Assembly (NCBI GenBank): GCA_023396365.1 | Contig: JAEWWL010000007.1 | Location: 1-64,000, forward strand | Origin: Methanobacteriota archaeon | GTDB lineage: Archaea > Halobacteriota > Methanomicrobia > Methanomicrobiales > Methanomicrobiaceae | Direction of reading: 5' to 3' | Length of the DNA: 64,000 bases | Part shown: positions 35,946-44,285 of the stretch, piece by piece | Layout: each line of letters opens with the position of its first letter | Numbering within the stretch: position 1 is the first letter of the stretch | The notes under the pieces: generated by a model | What the model saw: only the letters and a program-made list of their open reading frames with translations | Told to the model about the DNA's origin: nothing | The model's database searches: none | Program-made: the position numbers and the translations under genes

Positions 35946-37562
35946 TTAATTATCTTTTAAGATCTGTCCAAACCATGGAAGAAAATCATTTTTTCTTGAC
36001 ATCATGCCTTCTTTTCTGATAGGCTGTGATTTGCATCCGCTTTTGGTTAAAACTGCATTGTCTGCATCGATATAAATTTCACTTCCGTTTTCAAAGACAC
36101 TTGTTAAAAGGGCGGCAAAAATATCAACACCATTCGCTTTTTTAAGCTCTCTTATGTATACAGGGATTTTCTCTTTGTTTTCTGATGAAAATTCATATGT
36201 CGGAATCATTATCTGAGAGATAATTACTTTTCTTCCAAACAAATTGTACTCCTTAATGTCTCTCATCAAAAGATCCTTTAAATCAAGACCATCTAAATCC
36301 ATCCCTTTTTTAATTAATTCCGCACCAAATTCGTTATAGTCAACACCTGCAATTTCAGACAAATATTCAACCATTCTTTTATCCTTCTGCGTTGTTGTTG
36401 AAAGACGAAGAACAAGGGTGTCTGAGAGTATCCCTGACAATAAAAGGCCTGCTGTTGTTTTATCAGGAGTTATCTTCTCATCGGCAAATTTACCGGCAAT
36501 AATTGTTGATGTTGAGCCTACCGGCTCATTTAAAAAGCTGATAGGTCTTAGTGTTGTGATTGCGCCGAGCCTGTGGTGATCGATAATCTCTAAAATTTCA
36601 GCAGTTTCAATTCCATCCACAGCCTGTGTAAACTCATTGTGATCAAGCAATATGACCTTTTTCTGAACATTATCCAAAAAAGTATTTCTTGAGATCATTC
36701 CTATGAATCTGCGGCTGTTGTCTACTACACAGGCTGTTCGGTATTTTGAACTTGAAACAAGCTGTTTTGCATATTCAATTGTATCCTCTTTTGTTACTGT
36801 CGGAACATCCTTTGCCATTACCTTGCTTGCCGGAAGAGAGAGATTTATCATTTTGCCAACGCCAAATGCATCAAGATTCGTTGATAAAAGAGCGATGCCC
36901 TTTTCAGCAGCAGCTTTTATTACTCTTTCACCAACAGGAGCGCCGTCTGCAATGACAAGGGCCGCTATCCCTGCTGAGATGAGCGAAAGCTGTGCAGGCT
37001 CGTTGTCGCCTACGATTGCAATGTCATTTTTGTTTAATTTGGATAATGTAACATGGAGTGCGTCAATTACAATATACACCTTTCCTTCAAGCAGATCTCC
37101 TGATGAAACCAGAATATTTGCATTCAGAATTCTGGTAAGTGTATCAAGACTGATTGGAGTAATTGAAAGCTGCTCAATTTTCTGGCGTCTTACATATGCC
37201 TGAGCAAGTCCGTGCTCACTGATAAGGCCTGTTAAAATTCCGTCTGAATTTCTTATCGGGATATTTCTGACATTGTGCTCATCCATCATTGAGATGATAT
37301 CAATTGTCGGAACATTCTCTTCTGCACTGAAAGTATATGTGAAAGGCAAATCAGAAATATTGGGCTCCAGAGTTTCAATAAATTCAGGAGCGCCCGCACT
37401 AAATGATTCAAGAGCGAACCTGGTTTCTGCATTTATATCCCCGCAAACCGCCGGTATGTATCTGCCCGGCTCTTTTTCATTCAAAAGCTTTGCATATCCC
37501 ATAACGCTGCAGACAGAGTCAGTATCCGGGTTTTTATGACCCAGTATGTAGATTTCATTCAT
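35946..37562 (-). CDS. ppaC: Manganese-dependent inorganic pyrophosphatase with CBS and DRTGG regulatory insert
   Basis: Hydrolyses PPi, pulling biosynthesis forward; family II (DHH). 538 aa, much longer than the roughly 310 aa simple enzyme because regulatory domains are inserted. GHKNPDTDSVCSVMGYA and IIDHHRLG are the catalytic metal motifs. CBS 1 (about 65-125), a DRTGG-like domain (about 130-240) and CBS 2 (about 250-310) sit between catalytic segments. In bacterial CBS-PPases the CBS pair binds AMP/ADP/ATP and the DRTGG type binds diadenosine polyphosphates. Single gene, convergent with the propeller gene. Confidence 0.94.
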   Translation of the reverse strand: MNEIYILGHKNPDTDSVCSVMGYAKLLNEKEPGRYIPAVCGDINAETRFALESFSAGAPEFIETLEPNISDLPFTYTFSAEENVPTIDIISMMDEHNVRNIPIRNSDGILTGLISEHGLAQAYVRRQKIEQLSITPISLDTLTRILNANILVSSGDLLEGKVYIVIDALHVTLSKLNKNDIAIVGDNEPAQLSLISAGIAALVIADGAPVGERVIKAAAEKGIALLSTNLDAFGVGKMINLSLPASKVMAKDVPTVTKEDTIEYAKQLVSSSKYRTACVVDNSRRFIGMISRNTFLDNVQKKVILLDHNEFTQAVDGIETAEILEIIDHHRLGAITTLRPISFLNEPVGSTSTIIAGKFADEKITPDKTTAGLLLSGILSDTLVLRLSTTTQKDKRMVEYLSEIAGVDYNEFGAELIKKGMDLDGLDLKDLLMRDIKEYNLFGRKVIISQIMIPTYEFSSENKEKIPVYIRELKKANGVDIFAALLTSVFENGSEIYIDADNAVLTKSGCKSQPIRKEGMMSRKNDFLPWFGQILKDN

Positions 37563-37827
37563 TTTAGAGCGCCCATATTTTTACTCTGAGAGTGGTTTTT
37601 TTAATTGATGTTTTAAAATTATTAAATTAGTCCTGTAAATTATATGCAGATTATCTGTTTAATAATAATCCATAGAAGCTAAAAGGTTTCAAATTCTTAA
37701 AAAAAATTGAATTAACACGAAAAAAACCTGGAATTTGAATAAAATAATTGGAATTTGAACGAAAAAATTAAGTTCTGATTAATTTTAATTTTTTTTTCCA
37801 GGATTTGTTTTATTTTCCGGATTTATT
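37563..37827. other. AT-rich spacer with direct repeats
   Basis: No credible coding frame in 265 bp. Two copies of tggaatttgaa followed by A-rich sequence lie at about 37730-37765. T-runs before 37800 may terminate the minus-strand sensor gene; the 37570-37680 part should hold the ppaC promoter. Confidence 0.5.
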
Positions 37828-39549
37828 TTATGTACTGCACCTGCCAAGAATTAATTTAAATGAAAGACCCTTGTACCTGTCGCCTGCAATCCGGTCTGCA
37901 ACAGATATTCTGCCGCCATATTTTTTAATAAGGATATATGCAGTATAAAGCCCGATTGACCCGGAATCAAGATGAATATTCTCTTCATCAAAATCAGAGA
38001 ACAAAAGCATCTTCTCCTCATCAGAAAGACCAGGACCTGTATTTTGAATTGTCACAATTGCAGTGTCACCGGATTGTTCGGAATAAATTGCAATATCGGA
38101 TTTTGCTGCTCCAAGGTTTGCCATGAATTGTATGATGCTTGCAAAAACCTCTGATAAATTTTCATCCGAATATACAATATGACCGGAATCGGTATATCTT
38201 ATCCTGATTCCGGGGTATCTGTCAGCAGCTTTTTTAATCTCATCATCAAGAGAAACCTCTGAGAGCTCACGGTTCATATTTTCGTTGATTTCATTGATAA
38301 TTCTTAAATTATTGATAATATATCTGTTTTTGCGGATATCACCGCTCATCTTTTCTGCAAGCTCGTCAAGTGATTTTTCAGGTTCGGTTATGCTTTCAAC
38401 AGAACGAAGAAGCTCCTCATTTAAGTCATTTATGTCATCAAGAATCAGTCCGAAGCACTGCTTTGCCTCACTGCATTCTTTCTCAAGCCTCTCCTGAAGC
38501 ATGCCCCTTAAAATAAGATTGCTTATCTCCTTTCCAATAAGCAAAAGTGTCTCTTTTTCAAAATCTGAAAATAATCCCTCATCAGCTTTTGCAGTATACA
38601 AAGCTCCTATTACAGTATTGTCTGATATCAAAGGTATGGCAGAGTATGAAAGTGCGCCAAGGTTTTCAAGAATTTTCAGGTCATGCTTTCCGATATCAAT
38701 TTCAGGCAGATTTTCTATAAATTTCGGCTGACCTGCATAAAAAACAAGGTTGTTGGGCCAGCTCCTTACATCGATTTTCTTCTCTGTTTCAAGAAAATAT
38801 CTTGGCACTTCACGTGCAGAGATGATTTCTGCGGATTTTCCGTCGGCATTTTTTAAATAGATAAAACAAATCTCAAAACCAAGACCACCTGAAATCAGGT
38901 CAAGGATATTGTCAAGCATTTCATTTAAATTAAATGCTGAATTGACTGATATCAGAATCTGATTTAAAAGCTCAAGCTGACGGGGTCTTTGCTTTACCTC
39001 ATCATCAATAATTGCGGCTGAATTTTCACCTGCATATGCATTTTTATAATTGTCATTATAAATATCGCTTTTAAAAGAATTGTATGAAAATAATTTTTTG
39101 GCCCCTGAATCATTTCTGCTCTGATAATTTGCTTTTTCGCTTTGAATAACTGATTCGGGCTTTGCCGCCGATACTAAAATATTGTCTGTTCCAGGAATTT
39201 TTATTGCAGTAAGTATAAGAGAAGTTTCTTTTTTAGAAAAAAAGTCCGAACTAAAAACAGCAGTTTTTGGGGAGTTGTATGGATCGCTTATTCGTTCATT
39301 TAAAAAAAATTTCAGGTTTTCTGATTCATCCTCTGAAAAAAAATCCTCAAGATAAAGATTATTTGAAAGAGTTTTGTATTCTATCAAAAACAATTCGAAG
39401 AAATTTGAATTTGCTATAATTATCCTGCCTGACGTTGTAATAATAAAATTTGCACCGTTTGAGACATCAAAAAGAAATGAGGCTGAGTCATAGGTCTGAT
39501 CCAGAATCTTTGACAAAAGATTTTCTTTTTGTTCTGAATTATATACCAT
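37828..39549 (-). CDS. PAS-GAF sensor protein with degenerate histidine kinase ATPase domain
   Basis: Soluble two-component-like sensor, 573 aa. The PAS-like N-terminus covers about residues 20-130 and a GAF domain about 195-350. A helical linker would hold the H-box (about 365-435), but I see no phospho-accepting His motif there. The C-terminal HATPase-like domain has NTGPGLSDEEKMLLF (G1) and GSIGLYTAYILIKKYGG (G2), while the N-box (VFASIIQFMANLG) lacks the usual Asn. It may bind ATP without kinase activity, or act on an unusual residue. Single gene with AT-rich flanks; ligand unknown. Confidence 0.82.
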   Translation of the reverse strand: MVYNSEQKENLLSKILDQTYDSASFLFDVSNGANFIITTSGRIIIANSNFFELFLIEYKTLSNNLYLEDFFSEDESENLKFFLNERISDPYNSPKTAVFSSDFFSKKETSLILTAIKIPGTDNILVSAAKPESVIQSEKANYQSRNDSGAKKLFSYNSFKSDIYNDNYKNAYAGENSAAIIDDEVKQRPRQLELLNQILISVNSAFNLNEMLDNILDLISGGLGFEICFIYLKNADGKSAEIISAREVPRYFLETEKKIDVRSWPNNLVFYAGQPKFIENLPEIDIGKHDLKILENLGALSYSAIPLISDNTVIGALYTAKADEGLFSDFEKETLLLIGKEISNLILRGMLQERLEKECSEAKQCFGLILDDINDLNEELLRSVESITEPEKSLDELAEKMSGDIRKNRYIINNLRIINEINENMNRELSEVSLDDEIKKAADRYPGIRIRYTDSGHIVYSDENLSEVFASIIQFMANLGAAKSDIAIYSEQSGDTAIVTIQNTGPGLSDEEKMLLFSDFDEENIHLDSGSIGLYTAYILIKKYGGRISVADRIAGDRYKGLSFKLILGRCST

Positions 39550-39751
39550 AATAAATCAGCCCCTGAACATTTAATCAAAATTTGAATAATTATGTCCTGC
39601 TGTGATTAATAAAAAAGTTCAGCCGAAGAGATATATAGATGCCGTTTTTATCCGGACGGTTTTTTTCTGGTCTTTTAGAGAAAGAACCGGGGAATTTCAT
39701 TTAGTTGCATCAGTCACTGGTTTTATGAAATACTCTTTCCAATATTATACC

Positions 39752-40435
39752 ATGCATCTAAATCCTTTTGTGAGCGAAAGGCCAAAAGCAATTTTATTTG
39801 ATATGGATAATACCCTGTTTGATTTTTCTGACGCCAAAATAAAAGCCTGCTCATCTGTTGCGGAGATGCTTGAATCAGGCACTGGTGAAGAGCTGCTAAG
39901 ATATTTTCTCTATGGAAATTTTGGATTTGAGAATCATGGAAATATCAGAAAATACATGGAGGATTATAAAATCTGGGATGAAGACAACTACAAATCAGCC
40001 ATTGACATTTACGAATCCGTAAAGCTTGAATCAATTGAGGCATACCCCGGCGTATATGAAACTCTTCCGATAATAGAGGCAGCCGGAATTAAAATGTCAA
40101 TTGTAACCGATGCCGAAAGCACCCAGGCAAAGAAGAGAATAGCAAAAATTGGTCTGCACAAATATTTTCAGGACATTATCACACCTGATCTTTCAGGGAA
40201 AAGAAAGCCCGAGCCGGATACATTTTTAATGGCGCTTGAGAAGCTTTCAGCTCTTCCATGCAATTCAATGGTTGTCGGCGACAGCCCCAGAAGAGAGATA
40301 GAGCCATGCAATAAGCTCGGGATTGCAACAGTATATGCAAGATACGGTGACTGGCTGAAAATACCGACACCCGGCGCAAAACCGGATTATACAATAGATA
40401 ATTTTTTTGAACTTACAGATATTTTAAAAATTTAA
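39752..40435 (+). CDS. HAD-superfamily hydrolase
   Basis: Phosphatase of the haloacid dehalogenase fold, 227 aa. Motif I is ILFDMDNTLFDFSDAK with both Asp; motif II Ser/Thr is in MSIVTDAES; motif III Lys is in SGKRKPEPDTFLMAL; motif IV is MVVGDSPRREIEP. The helical cap is type C1, as in phosphoglycolate and nucleotide phosphatases. The frame extends to 39602, but the extra residues do not look like HAD sequence. A TATA-like aatattatacc lies too close before 39752 to serve it, so the start is uncertain between 39725 and 39752. Divergent from the sensor gene. Confidence 0.8.
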   Translation: MHLNPFVSERPKAILFDMDNTLFDFSDAKIKACSSVAEMLESGTGEELLRYFLYGNFGFENHGNIRKYMEDYKIWDEDNYKSAIDIYESVKLESIEAYPGVYETLPIIEAAGIKMSIVTDAESTQAKKRIAKIGLHKYFQDIITPDLSGKRKPEPDTFLMALEKLSALPCNSMVVGDSPRREIEPCNKLGIATVYARYGDWLKIPTPGAKPDYTIDNFFELTDILKI

Positions 40436-40490
40436 ACTCAGCTTTTTACATGCCAAAATTTAAAATCAGCTTTTTTACATTTCAAAATTC
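40434..40490. repeat. Imperfect 28-bp direct repeat
   Basis: aaactcagctttttacatgc (continuing to 40461) is repeated with few changes from 40462 as aaaatcagcttttttacatt. It lies in the convergent gap between the HAD gene and aIF5A and may act through its T-runs as a bidirectional terminator. Confidence 0.6.
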
Positions 40491-40559
40491 AAAATTTAAA
40501 ATTTAAGATAAACTTGTGTTTTAATTTCAGATAAAAAAATATTTTTTTAATATTTTATA

Positions 40560-40943
40560 TCATTCATTGTCAAGCTTTCTTTTACCCATTGATGAGATAT
40601 ACGGAACTTCTGTTCCTGCCTGAAGTTTTGAGGCTTCTTCTTCTGTGAGAGTCTGTTCAAACATATCAAAATCCTTTACATCCATAAACTGAACTGTTGC
40701 TCCTGATATGGATATGACCTGCGCGGACCTGCGCTCTACAACCGGTACATATGTTTTTGCTGTAACTGGCTGGACAATTGAGCGTTTGACTCCGTCAAAA
40801 ATACCGACAACATCTATCCTTGATTTGGCTGCGCCATGCTTTCCGGGCTTTGAGATAGCAATTCCAAGTATTTTGCATGGTTCTTCATCGACGACTACAT
40901 ATCGTCCTTCCTTTAATTTTCCAACTTCAGTCTGTTCTTTCAT
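40560..40943 (-). CDS. Translation initiation factor aIF5A
   Basis: Archaeal elongation/initiation factor 5A, which eases peptide-bond formation at poorly reacting sites. 127 aa. The hypusine loop SKPGKHGAAKSR carries the Lys to be modified. The C-terminal OB fold is complete. The frame could begin at a TTG at 40952, but ggag sits only 1 base from it, while it is 10 bases from the ATG at 40943, so 40943 is used. Divergent from the phosphatase gene, with a shared TATA-like element. Confidence 0.96.
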   Translation of the reverse strand: MKEQTEVGKLKEGRYVVVDEEPCKILGIAISKPGKHGAAKSRIDVVGIFDGVKRSIVQPVTAKTYVPVVERRSAQVISISGATVQFMDVKDFDMFEQTLTEEEASKLQAGTEVPYISSMGKRKLDNE

Positions 40944-40977
40944 AATGATCAAACTCCATTATGTATATTACAATCAA

Positions 40978-40989
40978 CTTAAATAAATT
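40978..40989. promoter_or_regulatory. Shared TATA-like element between aIF5A and phosphatase genes
   Basis: cttaaataaatt on plus and aatttatttaag on minus both match archaeal TATA boxes. The element is centred about 41 bases from each start codon (40943 and 41025). Each direction would give a leader of about 15 nt carrying a ribosome binding site (ggag and aggtg). Confidence 0.5.
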
Positions 40990-41024
40990 CAGCGAAGAAT
41001 CATGAAATATACAGGTGCAAAAGT

Positions 41025-41801
41025 ATGAATTTTCTGGATTGTTGTGAAGAGATCGCAAAAGAGGTGACTGATGCAATCTCCCCTCTCATCGGAACAGATG
41101 AGGCTGCTCTTTTTATCAAAGAGGGCGCAGACAAAACACCCACAAAAAAAATTGACCAGGTTGCAGAGGATATTGTAATAGACTATCTTAAGAAAAATTC
41201 ACTATGCAGGACTTTAATCAGTGAGGAGGCCGGCTGCGAGGAAATCGGAGGAAAAAAAGGTACAATATACCTTGATCCTGTTGACGGAACACATAACGCA
41301 ATCACAGGAAACCCGTTTTATGCACTGTCAATTGCCTATGCAGAGGATGGAATAATCAAAAATGCGTATGTAAAAGACCTTGCCCACGGAGAATTCTTTT
41401 ACGCAGAAAAGGATAAGGGAGCATTTAACAACGGCAAAAAAGTGAAGGTCTCAACAACAGATCTTTTGGAGAAAAGCACAATCAGTGTTTACGGAAAGAA
41501 ATTTGATCCTGAAACAATAGTTAAAATCGGAGAAAAAATAAGGAGATGGAGGCTTTACGGTGCATCCGCTCTTGAGCTCTGCTACGTCGGATGCGGCAGG
41601 CTTGACGGTTTTATAGATCTTAGAAACACTCTTCGCGTAACTGATGCTGCGGCAGGAATGCTTTTTTGCAGGGAGGCCGGAGGTATTGTTACAGACAAAA
41701 ACGGCAGCCCCATAAGATTTTCAGATGATGTAAGCCAGGGCCAGTGCCTTGTAGCAACAAACGGCCTTATTCACAAAAAAACAATCGAATACCTGAGGTG
41801 A
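41025..41801 (+). CDS. Inositol-1-monophosphatase/fructose-1,6-bisphosphatase family
   Basis: Mg-dependent sugar phosphatase, 258 aa. EEAGCEEIG supplies one metal Glu; YLDPVDGTHNAITGNPFYAL is the Asp-rich metal signature; VTDAAAGMLFCREAGG is the C-terminal motif. Archaeal members often act on both inositol-1-phosphate and fructose-1,6-bisphosphate. aggtg lies 8 bases before the ATG. It overlaps the ribosome binding site of the NAD kinase that follows after 4 bases; this pairing is common in methanogens, and some species have both as one fused protein. Confidence 0.93.
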   Translation: MNFLDCCEEIAKEVTDAISPLIGTDEAALFIKEGADKTPTKKIDQVAEDIVIDYLKKNSLCRTLISEEAGCEEIGGKKGTIYLDPVDGTHNAITGNPFYALSIAYAEDGIIKNAYVKDLAHGEFFYAEKDKGAFNNGKKVKVSTTDLLEKSTISVYGKKFDPETIVKIGEKIRRWRLYGASALELCYVGCGRLDGFIDLRNTLRVTDAAAGMLFCREAGGIVTDKNGSPIRFSDDVSQGQCLVATNGLIHKKTIEYLR

Positions 41802-41805
41802 AATT

Positions 41806-42624
41806 ATTAAGTTTGTTCTGGTTGCAAGACCTGATGACGAAAGCGCTCTTATGCTTGCAAAAGATATTTCCGGTTTTTTAAAAGATAACGGCCAGGAGAT
41901 TATCTGTGAAAACAAAACCTCACTTGCACTTAATCTTGGGGAGGGAGTGGATTTTAAGAATCTCTTTGGAGATATCGCACTTGTAATCGGCGGCGACGGA
42001 ACAGTGCTTCATACAGTACGTCAGTTAAATAAACAGATTCCGATTATAGGAATCAATCGCGGCCGTGTCGGTTTTTTAACAGATCTTGAGCCTGAGGAGG
42101 CGGAGGAATATCTCAAAAAAATAATCGCAGGCGATTATAAAATTGAGAAAAGGATGCGCCTTTATCTTAGTGTTGACGGAGAGTACGCAGGAGAAGCATT
42201 AAACGAGGCAGTAATTGTCTCCTCACGTCCGGCAAAAATCCTTCAGCTCACAATTAATATCGATCATGTCCCTGCCGAAAGATTCCGTGCAGACGGAGTT
42301 ATAATCAGCACGCCGACCGGTTCAACAGGCTATGCCATGAGTGCCGGCGGGCCGATTGTCGATCCCTGGACAGACGGATTTTTGATTGTTCCGCTTGCGC
42401 CTTACTATCTTTCTTCAAGGCCGCATATTGTGAGCAGCAAGAGAAGACTCTTAATTGAGCTTGACAGCACAAAGCCTGCAGATCTTGTAATAGACGGCCA
42501 GCACATAACAGAGCTTTACAACGGAAATGTTCTGTCAATTGAAAAATCCTCAGAGCCCGCCCTGTTCATCAATGCCGGCAAAAATTTCTTCGCAAAGGTT
42601 GACAGAAAGCTAAAAAACCTCTGA
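41806..42624 (+). CDS. NAD kinase, probable ATT start codon
   Basis: Makes NADP from NAD with ATP or polyphosphate. 272 aa. GGDGTVLHTVRQLN and NRGRVGFLTDLEP are the catalytic and nucleotide motifs; STPTGSTGYAMSAGGP binds NAD. Upstream of the first ATG (41851) the frame continues as KFVLVARPDDESAL, which fits the first beta strand of the fold. No ATG, GTG or TTG occurs there. gaggtga at 41794-41801 lies 4 bases before ATT at 41806, so an ATT start is proposed. ATT 41803 or CTG 41818 are alternatives; the ATG at 41851 would lose the first strand. Confidence 0.88.
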   Translation: MKFVLVARPDDESALMLAKDISGFLKDNGQEIICENKTSLALNLGEGVDFKNLFGDIALVIGGDGTVLHTVRQLNKQIPIIGINRGRVGFLTDLEPEEAEEYLKKIIAGDYKIEKRMRLYLSVDGEYAGEALNEAVIVSSRPAKILQLTINIDHVPAERFRADGVIISTPTGSTGYAMSAGGPIVDPWTDGFLIVPLAPYYLSSRPHIVSSKRRLLIELDSTKPADLVIDGQHITELYNGNVLSIEKSSEPALFINAGKNFFAKVDRKLKNL

Positions 42625-42650
42625 TGAATCAAAAAGAACCTAAAATAATA

Positions 42651-42698
42651 TTTCTGATCTTTAAAAAACTTTTCAGAAATCAGAAAAAAATCTTTTTT
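42651..42698 (+). terminator. Candidate terminator after NAD kinase
   Basis: The arms tttctgat (42651-42658) and atcagaaa (42679-42686) are perfect complements. A T-run follows at about 42692. They lie 27 bases after the NAD kinase stop. Confidence 0.5.
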
Positions 42699-42798
42699 TA
42701 AAAGACCATTTTTAATTGTAAAAAGCAATTTCATTTAATTTGTAAAAGGCTTATCTTCTTTTGAGTTTAAACTCTATCCAGCAGGTGTTACTGAATAT

Positions 42799-43299
42799 AT
42801 GCAGGTATCAATGAAGCTTGAAATACAGGACTTGCCGGGCCAGCTGGTTAATGCATTAAAACCGGTATCTGAAGTCGGGGGAAATATAAAATCAGTTATT
42901 CATGTAAGGGATCCTCTATCGGATGCAAAAACACTTGATGTGGAGATTGCACTTGAGCTTCCCGAAGGAAAACTCGACACTCTAAAAGAGATGCTTAAAA
43001 AAAGCGGGGTTTCAATCTTAAGAATCGGCGAAGAGCGTTTTCTTGTAAGAAAATCAGTGATTCTCGTCGGTCATCTGATGCATACAGACTTAAGCGACAC
43101 CGTAGACAAAATCGATGAAACAGGATATGCAGAAGTAGGGGAGCTTTCGATGATAATGCCTGCAATAAATGAGCCGACATCTGCCAAAATGACAATAAAG
43201 TCAGAGAGCTTTGAGGATATCAGCCGTGCAATGGAGATATTAAGGCAGGTTGCAAAGCAAAAGGAGATTTTAATTGTCGAACCTCTGGAGGGAATCTGA
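42799..43299 (+). CDS. ACT-domain amino-acid-binding protein
   Basis: 166 aa with two ACT-like halves: MKLEIQDLPGQLVNALKPVS (family start) and VILVGHLMHTDLSDTVDKI. ACT domains bind amino acids and regulate enzymes. The gene shares a base with the stop of the homoserine dehydrogenase start region (43299), so this is probably a stand-alone regulatory subunit sensing threonine, methionine or isoleucine. Archaeal homoserine dehydrogenases often lack their own ACT domain and have such a partner. The catalytic partner is inferred from position. Confidence 0.85.
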   Translation: MQVSMKLEIQDLPGQLVNALKPVSEVGGNIKSVIHVRDPLSDAKTLDVEIALELPEGKLDTLKEMLKKSGVSILRIGEERFLVRKSVILVGHLMHTDLSDTVDKIDETGYAEVGELSMIMPAINEPTSAKMTIKSESFEDISRAMEILRQVAKQKEILIVEPLEGI

Positions 43300-44285
43300 T
43301 GAGAATCGCTATTCTTGGATTTGGATCTGTTGGAAGAGGTATTGCAGAAATAATAAGCAAAAAAGAATTGGGAATCACAATTACTGCCATTGCCGATTCA
43401 AGGAGCGGAGTAATTGACAAAAACGGTGTTGATATCTCAGAAGTTTCTGCAAGAAAAGATAATACAGGTTTTGTCGGAGACACCGGCATAAAGCCTGAGG
43501 ATATTTTAAATTCAGATGTTTATGATGTGCTTGTCGAGGTAACTCCGACAAATGCACAGACAGGGCAGCCGGCGCTTGACTACATCAGATGCGCTCTTTT
43601 GAAGGGAAAAAGTGTAGTCACATCAAACAAAGGGCCTGTTGCTCTTGAATATAAAAAACTTAAGGCAGCTGCTGAAGAAAACGGCTGTGTTTTAAAATAC
43701 GAGGCAACCGTCTGCGGTGCAATCCCGATAATTCATGCACTTGAGCACGGACTTGCAGGAAACAGGATAAAAAGAATTTACGGAGTATTCAACGGAACAT
43801 GCAATTATATCCTTACGAGAATGTCTGATGAAAAACTAACCTATCAGCAGGCTCTTTTGGAGGCGCGTGAGCTCGGATATGCCGAAGCAGACCCGACATA
43901 TGACATAAAAGGCATTGATGCGGCAATAAAGCTTGTAATTCTTGCCAACACAATATTCGGATTTGATAAAAAATTAAGTGATGTTGAAATAACAGGAATT
44001 GACAGAATTCCTTTTGAGGCGCTTGAGCTTGCACTTTTGGATGAAAAAACAATACGCCTGATAGGAGAGATTGACGCTGATAAGGAAATACTTAAGGTGT
44101 CTCCTAAAATTCTTCCAAAAAACCACACTCTTGTTGTCCGCGACACCCTCAACGCAGTTACAGCAGAAACCGATCTTGCCGGTGATGTTACATTCATTGG
44201 AAAAGGCGCAGGCTCCACAGAAACCGCAAGTGCGGTAATCTCAGATCTGCTTTTTATAAGTGAGTGCAATGGCAGGCGTAATTGA
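43299..44285 (+). CDS. hom: Homoserine dehydrogenase
   Basis: NAD(P)-dependent step from aspartate semialdehyde to homoserine for threonine and methionine. 328 aa. ILGFGSVGRGIAEII binds the nucleotide. VVTSNKGPVALEYKKL and YEATVCGAIPIIHALEHGLA are active-site segments. The catalytic Lys and Asp are in ELGYAEADPTYDIKGIDAA. No ACT domain is present in this chain; the upstream ACT protein may supply it. The 3' end overlaps the HTH/TiaS-like gene by 17 bp or more. Confidence 0.97.
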   Translation: MRIAILGFGSVGRGIAEIISKKELGITITAIADSRSGVIDKNGVDISEVSARKDNTGFVGDTGIKPEDILNSDVYDVLVEVTPTNAQTGQPALDYIRCALLKGKSVVTSNKGPVALEYKKLKAAAEENGCVLKYEATVCGAIPIIHALEHGLAGNRIKRIYGVFNGTCNYILTRMSDEKLTYQQALLEARELGYAEADPTYDIKGIDAAIKLVILANTIFGFDKKLSDVEITGIDRIPFEALELALLDEKTIRLIGEIDADKEILKVSPKILPKNHTLVVRDTLNAVTAETDLAGDVTFIGKGAGSTETASAVISDLLFISECNGRRN

